7,136 bases of DNA. Source: Planctomycetota bacterium. Its GTDB lineage: Bacteria; Planctomycetota; UBA8108; UBA1146; JAJFFE01. Position 1 is the stretch's first letter, and every line of letters starts with the position of its first letter. This document shows positions 1-6,144 of this stretch, one piece after another. The notes beneath the pieces are model-generated. The model had not been told where the DNA came from, did no database searches, and saw only the letters and a program-made list of their open reading frames with translations. The position numbers were made by a program, and so were the translations under genes. Where the stretch lies: the NCBI GenBank assembly GCA_020425835.1, contig JAGQRC010000174.1:1-7136 (forward strand). The letters run 5' to 3'.

Positions 1-1182
1 CTCGGTTCCGTGTTGATCTCCGCGCCGTTGGTCGCTCGGTACACCGTGCGACGGAGCGTGCTCGGGGTTCGACTCCGTCGTCGTGCTCCGGCGAGCGCGT
101 TCGAGGGGGACACCGTGCGGGTCGCCCTCGATCTGACGAACACCTCGGAGACGCCGCTCGCCTTTCCGCAGGTCGGGGAGATCTTCTGGCCGGAGATCCA
201 CGCGCAGAAGCGTGTCGTCTTCGCCGGTCGGCTCGATCCCCGCGAGAGTGTCACGCTCCAGTACGAGGGCATCTGCTTCCTGCCGCGCGGGGTCTATCGG
301 CTCGGCCCCGCCGCAGTTCGCGTGGGCGATGCGCTCGGTTGGTTCGAGGCGCAGCGGTGGTTCGAGGAGTCGGAGGCGCTCAAGGTCTATCCCAAGATCC
401 ATCGGCTGCGGACGGGAGACCCCGCGGGCGATTGCGTCAGCTGGGTCGAGAGTGATCGCCCGACGCGAGGGCTCGGAGAGTCCGAGGAATTCCGCGGGGT
501 GCGCGAGTACCGACGTGGTGACAGTCCGCGACGTATCCACTGGGGCCTGTCGGCGCGGTTCGGTCAGCCGATCGTGCGCGAGTTCACCCGGATCGCGCAA
601 GGCGAGCTCACCGTGGTCCTCGACCGCTCGAGCCGTGCGCGCGTGGGCTGGGGACGCTCCTCGAGTCTCGAGTACCAACTGAAGATCGCGCTGTCGTTGG
701 TCTCCGTGCATCTCGACCGAGGACGTCGAGGACGAATCGTCATGGCGGACGGGGATCGAGCGGTCGAGCTCGAAGCGCAGGGGCGGACCGACTTCCCCGG
801 GCTGCTGGACACGCTCGTCGACTTCCGGAACGGGGACTCCCATGCGGCGTTGCCCCTCTTGTTGGAGCGCAGCGCTCATCATCGCGGAGTGATCGTGGTC
901 ATGGTGCATCCCTATCTGCACGACGACACGGAGTTCGAGCGCCGGCTCGTCGCACTGGAAGGATCGGGCCGTCGCGTGCTGGCCGTGTTGTTCGAGGGAC
1001 CGCGATTGGGCGAGGGACGCCCGGATGATGAGATCGCGTCCGACTCCGCCTACGAGGTGGCGCGGCGTCTCGAGTCTCGCGGGGTCGGGGCGTTCGTCGT
1101 CACTTGCGGAGACGCGATCGAGGCGATCTTCGCGCCGAGCGTCCGAAGCGAGCGATCGATCGTCGTGGAGCGTGGGCCGTGA
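1..1182 (+). CDS. DUF58 domain protein of the MoxR-DUF58-TgpA cluster (5' partial)
   Basis: DUF58 proteins are usually encoded beside a MoxR AAA+ ATPase and a TgpA-like transglutaminase; they are thought to act at the membrane, but their reaction is unknown. The reading frame is open from base 1, and the first possible start is a GTG at position 10. I call it 5' partial because the protein begins right at the beta-sandwich part (phrases such as EGDTVRVALDLTN), whereas family members normally have one or two N-terminal membrane helices first; none is visible here. Counting from the GTG, the DUF58 signature lies at residues 158-178: SEEFRGVREY, then RRGD, then R-x-IHW. A von Willebrand A-like fold follows, with strands such as LTVVLD and GVIVVMV. 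The position of the usual metal-binding DxSxS reads DRSSR (D205), so that site looks degenerate. The stop codon overlaps the next start. A GTG start at position 10 cannot be excluded. Confidence 0.9.
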   Translation, partial: LGSVLISAPLVARYTVRRSVLGVRLRRRAPASAFEGDTVRVALDLTNTSETPLAFPQVGEIFWPEIHAQKRVVFAGRLDPRESVTLQYEGICFLPRGVYRLGPAAVRVGDALGWFEAQRWFEESEALKVYPKIHRLRTGDPAGDCVSWVESDRPTRGLGESEEFRGVREYRRGDSPRRIHWGLSARFGQPIVREFTRIAQGELTVVLDRSSRARVGWGRSSSLEYQLKIALSLVSVHLDRGRRGRIVMADGDRAVELEAQGRTDFPGLLDTLVDFRNGDSHAALPLLLERSAHHRGVIVVMVHPYLHDDTEFERRLVALEGSGRRVLAVLFEGPRLGEGRPDDEIASDSAYEVARRLESRGVGAFVVTCGDAIEAIFAPSVRSERSIVVERGP

Positions 1183-3983
1183 GCCGTGTCGCCCGACGAA
1201 GTGTGGGCCGCGCGCCGCTGTTGCTCATCGCCTGGGACTCGGTGCTGCTGTCGGTCGCGGTGACTTTCTCCGCCGGGCGCTGGACCTCCGCGGCGGACCT
1301 CGCCGACACCTTGCTCGTGGCGAGTTGGGCCGCCGTCCCGCGCCTGTTCGCCCCGTTCCTCGGCTCGATGCGTCGCCCGCGTCCCTTCCCCGAGGCGCTC
1401 TTCCACGCGTTGTTGATCCTCGTGGTGGCGGTGGCGCTGTTCGTGGCCGGCATCGATCTGCTCTGGGGAGGACGCGGCGCGTTCGTCGGCGAGCCGGAAA
1501 CGTCGTTCACGATCGCGGCGGTCGTCCTCGCCGCGTGGACGAGCGCGTTCTTCCTCTTCCATTCCGCCTGGTACCGCGTGCACGACGTGGTCATCCTCGG
1601 AGCGTTCGCCATCGGCCTGGTCCACGCGCAGCCGCAGCCCGTCGCAGCTGGAGCACTCTTCCTCCTGGCGTTCTCTCTTTCCGCATCGATCCGGAATCTC
1701 CTCCACAACGTCTACTCCGGCGTGCGCGAGTCCGCGGTCCCCTGGCGCGCGGCCCATCGATCGGGATTCCGGGCCGCGGTCGGGATGGTGGCGGGCTTCG
1801 TCGGTCTCTACTTCTTGTTCTCGTTCTGGGCGGTCTACGAGGACTCGAGACCCGTGCCTCCGCCGCGGCGAACATCGGGTCCGATCCGCAGTATCGTCGG
1901 TCGGGACTCGGGAACGGCTGGTGCGCCCATCGGCGGGGAGCCCGCGCGCCCGGAGGAGCCGCGACCGGACCTCGGGCTCGAGTTCGGACTCTCCGATGAG
2001 CGTGGCGAGCCGCTTCCCTTCGAAGAGTGGTCGTCGGACCAGAGGGAGATCGTGCGTCGCATCGCGCTCGGCCAACTCGGCGGCCCGCGCATGGGGGACC
2101 TCGGTCCGGTTCGGGCGAGCGACGAGGTCGCGTTCCGTCTCCACGTCCCGGACGCTTCGGATCGACAGCGGTGGCAGATCCAGCGCCGAACGCTGTTCCG
2201 CGCGGGAGCGTCGCTCGGCCCCCGGGACGACATCGACCACTGGCCCATCGAGCCGTCGTCGGAGCTCCGACAGTGGGTCCGCGGCGGTCGACTCGAGGCG
2301 GGCTCCGATCTCGCCGCCCTCGGTCGCCAAGCGGTCGAGATCGAGTTCGAGGTCGTCACTCCGGGTATCGACGCGCCGGTGGCGCCGTACACACCGCGTG
2401 TCTTCGGACCGATCTCGCGATCGACCGTGTACCGGCGCCACGAGACCGGGGGGCTCTCGATCGTGACGGGATTCGAAGCGGGTGATCGCTACCGAGTCCT
2501 CTTTCGACCGCTCGAGTTCGACGCCGGTTTGATTCGCGCGCGCACGGTGGGGGCGGCCGGCGTGCACGAGGACCCGCGCACGCTGGAGGTTCCCTCCGAA
2601 ACGTTGGCCGGCATCGACCTGAGGGCGTTCGGGGAGCCGATCTTCGAAGGCACCGATTCGATCGCCAGCAAGCTCATCGCGCTGCGACGCTTCTACCAGG
2701 AGTCTTCGTTCCGTTACGCGCTCCGGACCGACTGGCGCGCGGAGTCGCATCGTCTCGCGACCTTCCTCACCGAGCAGCGAACCGGCGACTGCAACTACTT
2801 CGCGATCGCGACCGCGGTGCTCCTCCGCGTCGGCGGGGTCTCCACGCGCGTCGCTGTCGGCCTGGCCGGAGCGATGCCCGATCCGGAGCGCTTCGAGGCC
2901 GGCGTTCACGAGGGATACCTGCTCCGTCACTCCGGTGCGCACGCCTGGACCGAAGTCTTCATCCCCGACTACGGTTGGGTGCCGATCGACCCGGCCACCT
3001 GGATCCCGATCGACGCCGCGGACGAGGACGAGACGACAGCCGACGTCGCCGAAGGTGCTCCGAAGTCCGACGAGGAGCTGGCCTCGAACGATGAGACGCG
3101 CGAAGAGCGATCGACCGAGTCCTCGACGACGCCCCCGACGGGACCCGCGGAAGAGTCCGCGGAGGCCCGCCGTCGACCCCGGATGACCGGAGCGACCGAG
3201 CGTGGGCTGGCCGCCGGTGGTCTGGACGGATCGCGATTCGAGTCGGAGCCGCCCGAGCGTGCGCCACCGAGTTGGATCGATGAGAGCGCCCAGGCGCCCA
3301 TCGAAGACGGTCCGCTCCTGCCGGCCGATCGCGCGCGGGAGCTCTTCGCCGCGACGAGAAGCGACGCATCGGACACCGCACCGCCGGGACTCGACGGTTC
3401 GTTCGACGGGGATCCCGTCGTGCGGGGCGAGAGTCCCGATCGATCGGTCGGCGCAGAGAGCGTCGTCGCGGAGCGCGGCGCCGTGGCGGCGGATGGACCG
3501 CGAAGCGTCGCGTCTCTCGTGCTCCGCACCGTGCTACTCGTGGCGATCGGTCTTCTGCTCGTCGCAACGCTGCGGCGATTCCTCGTTCCGCCGCGTGAGG
3601 AGTCGGAGGATCGCGACTCCGAGGATCCGAGCCGGATCATGATTCTGAACCCGCTCGGCGATGCGCCACCGGCACCTCCCGGACGAGCGCCGGAGGCACC
3701 CGATGAGCTGATCCTCTATCACTACCGCGCGCTCCAGTACGAGCTGTCCCGCACACGCCGCCATCGTCGTGAGCACGAGACACCGGCTCAGCACGCGCGG
3801 CGCATCGGCTCGAACCAGGACGACGTGTACTCGAGAGCGTTTCGCGACCTGATCTCCCGGGTCTACGCGGTGCTCTACGGTCGGCGCACGATGACCGTCG
3901 ACGACGTGCACGTCGCCGAAGCGTCGGCACGCAAACTCAGAGGACTTCCCGTCGACGACGTCACCGAGTCGATCGACTCTTGA
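1179..3983 (+). CDS. TgpA-like membrane transglutaminase (DUF3488, transglutaminase core, DUF4129), enlarged
   Basis: This is a 934-residue integral membrane protein of the TgpA family, with a cysteine transglutaminase/protease-like domain expected on the outer face of the inner membrane; its substrate is unknown. The chosen start is GTG 1179, which overlaps the DUF58 stop as GTGA and has GGAG at 1167-1170, 8 bases upstream; a TTG at 1104 would lie deep inside DUF58. Hydrophobic segments lie near residues 12-30, 41-62, 73-95, 110-128, 135-150, 154-170 and 197-219. A beta-rich region follows (GDLGPVRASDEVAFRLHV resembles the TgpA family). The catalytic core has Cys538 (TGDCNYFA), His588 (SGAHAWTEV) and Asp604 (VPIDPATW), so the triad is complete. 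Residues about 610-775 form an acidic, Ser/Pro-rich linker, then comes a membrane helix at about 778-800 and a DUF4129-like tail (ETPAQHARRI, RAFRDLISRVYAVLYG). Most TgpA proteins are about 650-750 residues, so this one is long. Family assignment is firm; function is not. Confidence 0.93.
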   Translation: MSRVARRSVGRAPLLLIAWDSVLLSVAVTFSAGRWTSAADLADTLLVASWAAVPRLFAPFLGSMRRPRPFPEALFHALLILVVAVALFVAGIDLLWGGRGAFVGEPETSFTIAAVVLAAWTSAFFLFHSAWYRVHDVVILGAFAIGLVHAQPQPVAAGALFLLAFSLSASIRNLLHNVYSGVRESAVPWRAAHRSGFRAAVGMVAGFVGLYFLFSFWAVYEDSRPVPPPRRTSGPIRSIVGRDSGTAGAPIGGEPARPEEPRPDLGLEFGLSDERGEPLPFEEWSSDQREIVRRIALGQLGGPRMGDLGPVRASDEVAFRLHVPDASDRQRWQIQRRTLFRAGASLGPRDDIDHWPIEPSSELRQWVRGGRLEAGSDLAALGRQAVEIEFEVVTPGIDAPVAPYTPRVFGPISRSTVYRRHETGGLSIVTGFEAGDRYRVLFRPLEFDAGLIRARTVGAAGVHEDPRTLEVPSETLAGIDLRAFGEPIFEGTDSIASKLIALRRFYQESSFRYALRTDWRAESHRLATFLTEQRTGDCNYFAIATAVLLRVGGVSTRVAVGLAGAMPDPERFEAGVHEGYLLRHSGAHAWTEVFIPDYGWVPIDPATWIPIDAADEDETTADVAEGAPKSDEELASNDETREERSTESSTTPPTGPAEESAEARRRPRMTGATERGLAAGGLDGSRFESEPPERAPPSWIDESAQAPIEDGPLLPADRARELFAATRSDASDTAPPGLDGSFDGDPVVRGESPDRSVGAESVVAERGAVAADGPRSVASLVLRTVLLVAIGLLLVATLRRFLVPPREESEDRDSEDPSRIMILNPLGDAPPAPPGRAPEAPDELILYHYRALQYELSRTRRHRREHETPAQHARRIGSNQDDVYSRAFRDLISRVYAVLYGRRTMTVDDVHVAEASARKLRGLPVDDVTESIDS
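3966..3979. repeat. 14-bp perfect palindrome at the 3' end of the TgpA-like gene
   Basis: GAGTCGATCGACTC equals its own reverse complement and ends one base before the TGA stop codon. As RNA it could form a 5-bp stem with a GATC loop, but there is no T-rich tract after it, so it is a poor intrinsic terminator. It might be an operator or processing site, or simply chance in a region rich in CGATCG. Confidence 0.4.
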
Positions 3984-4103
3984 ATGACGCCCGATCGTGG
4001 ACATTCGGCCGACGAGCGGCTAGACCTCGATCTCGACACGGCGCCCAGACGGCGCGAGCAGGCCGGCGACCGAACGAGGTTCCCCGGCGGATCTGCCCAT
4101 CGC

Positions 4104-4118
4104 CCTCGAAGCTCGAGG
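4104..4118 (+). promoter_or_regulatory. Hairpin overlapping the DUF155 ribosome binding site
   Basis: CCTCGA at 4104-4109 is perfectly complementary to TCGAGG at 4113-4118 across an AGC loop. The right arm includes GAGG, the first four bases of the GAGGAG Shine-Dalgarno sequence at 4115-4120, which sits 5 bases before the ATG at 4126. Such a stem could lower ribosome access, but it is short and may be coincidental. The rest of the 142-base gap (3984-4125) shows no convincing promoter or terminator. A small frame beginning at ATG 3984 looks like noise. Confidence 0.3.
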
Positions 4119-4125
4119 AGTCCCG

Positions 4126-4932
4126 ATGCCTCAGACGGCCACGCCCCAGGCCACGATCCGCGTCCGAGCGCTCCTCCTCGGTGAGCGGCTCGATCTGCGC
4201 TCGTTGGAGGAGATCGTCCGGCTCGGCGACCGACCGCTCATCGTCGAGGCAGGAGATTCCGGACGAGCCGCGCTCTTCCCGTACGGCGCCGTCGTTCTCT
4301 TCGACGTCAGCTCGCTCGAGGAGATGGCGCTGCGGTCGACGCTCGCGCCGATCCTCTCGGGAGCTCTGGAGTCGCCGGAGTTCGAGGAAGTGCAGATCGT
4401 CATCGATCCCGACGCGAAGGAGCAGGTGGGTTCCGGCGGGAGGATCTTCCTCGCGGACCGCAGTCTCGAGCGCCTGCAGCTCGTCGCCGATGTGCTCGCG
4501 AAGAGCGTCGTGCTCGCGCACTACGAGCAGAGCGTCGCGAGGGTCTTCGACCTCGTGGAGCCGGCCGCGGCGGCGCTGGCGAAGCGAATGCGCCGGAGAG
4601 CACAAGCGCGCGAGCTGATCCGACAGATCTCGCGGGCGCTGCTCGTCCAACACAAGACGGTCGGTCGTGTCGAAGTGCTCGACAAGCCCGAGCTCCTCTG
4701 GGACCGACCCGAGCTCGAGGGCCTCTATCTCCGGCTGCAGGACGAGTACGAGCTCCGCGATCGCAACGTGATCCTCGATCGCAAGCTCACTCTGATCTCG
4801 ACGACGGCCGAGACCTATCTCGATCTTCTCCAGAACGAGCGCAGTCTGCGGGTGGAGTGGTACATCGTCGTCCTCATCCTCGTGGAGATCTTCCTGACGA
4901 TCTATCAGATGGCGACCGCTGGGCACCATTGA
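4126..4932 (+). CDS. RMD1/YagE family protein (DUF155) with C-terminal membrane anchor
   Basis: This 268-residue protein belongs to the RMD1/DUF155 family, which includes yeast Rmd1 and human RMND1 (a mitochondrial protein needed for mitochondrial translation); the role of bacterial members is unknown. The family pattern is visible in order: an N-terminal beta-rich part with FPYGAVVLFD at residues 51-60; AKSVVLAHYE at 125-134, matching the family's S-x-x-L-x-x-YE stretch; the signature LDKPELLWDRPELEGLY from residue 185, leading into a charged helix (RNVILDRKLTLI); and a hydrophobic C-terminal helix at about 245-261 (WYIVVLILVEI). There is no signal peptide, so the bulk is probably cytoplasmic with a tail anchor. 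The start is set by GAGGAG at 4115-4120. In-frame extension is blocked by a TAG at 4021. It lies 142 bases after the TgpA-like gene on the same strand, so it could be a distal operon member, though the gap makes an independent promoter possible. Its length is normal for the family. Confidence 0.88.
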   Translation: MPQTATPQATIRVRALLLGERLDLRSLEEIVRLGDRPLIVEAGDSGRAALFPYGAVVLFDVSSLEEMALRSTLAPILSGALESPEFEEVQIVIDPDAKEQVGSGGRIFLADRSLERLQLVADVLAKSVVLAHYEQSVARVFDLVEPAAAALAKRMRRRAQARELIRQISRALLVQHKTVGRVEVLDKPELLWDRPELEGLYLRLQDEYELRDRNVILDRKLTLISTTAETYLDLLQNERSLRVEWYIVVLILVEIFLTIYQMATAGHH

Positions 4933-4973
4933 CGGTCGACGAGAGCGGAGCGAGAACGAGGAGCGAGAGGGGA

Positions 4974-4988
4974 CCGCGCGCGTCGCGG
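4974..4988. terminator. Weak hairpin between convergent genes
   Basis: CCGCG and CGCGG flank a 5-base loop in the 58-base gap between the convergent DUF155 and beta-barrel genes. There is no T tract on either side, so this is at best a weak or Rho-assisted end point. It is the only inverted repeat I could see in the gap; the rest is a purine-rich tract at 4941-4973. Confidence 0.2.
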
Positions 4989-4990
4989 AG

Positions 4991-6031
4991 TCAGAAGCTC
5001 GCCCGGAATCCGGCCGTCCAACCCCAGACGTCGTCGCCGTAGATGATCGACGCGTAGACCGAGAGCTCGTGCGTGTACGGAACGATGTCGGTCGTGTCCA
5101 GCTCGAGCGCGCCCCCGAGCTCTGCGAAGGAGTCGACGTCGAAGAGCGTCTGCTCGAGGAACCAGCGCACCGCGGTGGTGATCCGCCAGCCGAGCGCACC
5201 GCCGAACGGGGTCCACGGCGTGGGCCCGAGGAGATCCCCTCGGAGCGTCAGCAGTTGTGAGCGCGACTGGAAGTCCTGTGCGGCATCGTCCTCCTGGAAC
5301 GTCTCCGTCCAGCGGAGGTCGTAGCGTCCGACCAACGTCCAGCGTATCGACTCGCTCAACTCCCGTTCGACATCGATGCGGCTCGCGATCCCGCCGCTGA
5401 GGACCCACGCGTCCCAACCGAAGGCGATCCCCTCGAAGAGCGCCTTCGACAACGCGGCGCCCGGACCGGAGTAGTCGGCGTCGTTCTCGAGGTAGCCGAG
5501 ACCGATGTTGCCGATCGGCGTGAAAGTCACGCCGTCGAAGAGTTCGAACTCGAGACCGAGACCGGCGAGTCCGCTGTAGCTCGTCCAGTCGGTCTCGATC
5601 CGCGTCTCGAGGCCGGGGAGCGCGCCCGCGTAGACATCGACCGCCCGTTGGGTCGCCCGTGCGTAGCCGAGCACACCCTCGATGTGCAAACGGGGCGACG
5701 CTCCGAACGCGGGAGCGCTCGAGTGGAACGGGAACGTGAACGCGCTGAGGCGGGTGTGCGAGTCGTCATCGATCGTGTAGCGCGCGCTCGAGAGCTCGAT
5801 CTCGTCCGAGAGCAGCACGAGTCCAGTCAGGGACTTGGCGAAGTGGACGTCCCGGAGCGCCTCGCGCAGGGAGGCCCGGATGTCCTCGAAGGACTGCGCC
5901 GAGGCCGCGCTCGTCGCGCCGCCGATCAGGGTCAGTGCGAGGCCGAGAGCGAGGGGCGCTGCGCGTCTCGCTCGACGAAGCCCGCAGCCCCCCAGCCGTC
6001 GGGGTCGAGAGCGAGAGAAGATTCCGACCAT
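4991..6031 (-). CDS. Solitary autotransporter-like outer-membrane beta-barrel protein
   Basis: The predicted product is a 346-residue secreted precursor. An Arg-rich N-terminus (RSRPRRL, then RRARR) is followed by a hydrophobic stretch (PLALGLALTLIGGA) and a likely signal peptidase I site after ASA, giving a mature start at about Q46. The mature part has repeated short amphipathic strands alternating with turns, ends in Phe (GFRASF) as BAM-assembled barrels do, and has no passenger domain. Segments such as LVLLSDEIELSSARYTID, GYLENDADYSGP, GIAFGWDAWVLS and the closing GDDVWGWTAGF resemble the 'solitary outer membrane autotransporter-like beta-barrel' family (PF11557, from memory). The role is unknown; it may be a porin-like or structural outer-membrane protein. 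In-frame ATG codons also exist at 6073 and 6061, but the one at 6031 has a perfect GAGGAG 6 bases upstream and gives the better signal peptide. It is convergent with DUF155 and divergent from the metallopeptidase. Confidence 0.85.
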   Translation of the reverse strand: MVGIFSRSRPRRLGGCGLRRARRAAPLALGLALTLIGGATSAASAQSFEDIRASLREALRDVHFAKSLTGLVLLSDEIELSSARYTIDDDSHTRLSAFTFPFHSSAPAFGASPRLHIEGVLGYARATQRAVDVYAGALPGLETRIETDWTSYSGLAGLGLEFELFDGVTFTPIGNIGLGYLENDADYSGPGAALSKALFEGIAFGWDAWVLSGGIASRIDVERELSESIRWTLVGRYDLRWTETFQEDDAAQDFQSRSQLLTLRGDLLGPTPWTPFGGALGWRITTAVRWFLEQTLFDVDSFAELGGALELDTTDIVPYTHELSVYASIIYGDDVWGWTAGFRASF

Positions 6032-6037
6032 CCCCGA

Positions 6038-6043
6038 CTCCTC
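6038..6043 (-). promoter_or_regulatory. Ribosome binding site that sets the beta-barrel start
   Basis: On the minus strand this reads GAGGAG and ends 6 bases before the ATG whose first base is position 6031. The two upstream in-frame ATG codons (6061, 6073) have no comparable site, which supports the shorter protein. Confidence 0.65.
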
Positions 6044-6045
6044 GC

Positions 6046-6074
6046 TTGCGACAGGGCTCATCTTGCCGAACAAT
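6046..6074 (+). promoter_or_regulatory. Possible sigma70-like promoter for the metallopeptidase gene
   Basis: TTGCGA (6046-6051) and AACAAT (6069-6074) are spaced by 17 bases; each matches the sigma70 consensus at 4 of 6 positions. AACAAT is the most AT-rich spot in the 113-base divergent region. Transcription would begin near 6081, giving a leader of about 65 bases. The match is weak and sigma70 consensus rules are loose in high-GC bacteria. I could not pick a matching promoter for the divergent barrel gene. Confidence 0.22.
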
Positions 6075-6144
6075 CTCGGACGATGGCATCGGCGACACCT
6101 CGCTGGGAAGGTGCCCGACCCGTGCGATCAAAGCAACGGCTCCT

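Noticed and set aside
1050..2942. A 630-codon open frame on the minus strand opposite the TgpA-like gene
   Set aside because: Its product is a low-complexity mix of Arg, Glu, Asp and Gly with no recognisable domain, and it lies antisense to a gene with clear family motifs. Long antisense open frames are common when third positions are G or C.
3600..3619. GAGTCG/CGACTC inverted repeat after the last membrane helix of the TgpA-like protein
   Set aside because: It lies in an acidic coding stretch (SEDRDSED) where repeated Ser-Glu-Asp codons readily create such symmetry.
3984..4184. A 66-codon frame whose ATG abuts the TgpA stop (TGAATG)
   Set aside because: The position invites coupling, but the product is Arg/Pro/Asp/Ser-rich, has no hydrophobic or motif content, and overlaps 59 bases of DUF155. 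A leader peptide cannot be fully excluded.
3961..5199. A 412-codon minus-strand open frame opposite DUF155 and overlapping the barrel gene
   Set aside because: It is antisense to a well-supported gene, overlaps the barrel gene in another frame, and is Arg/Ser-rich without domain features.
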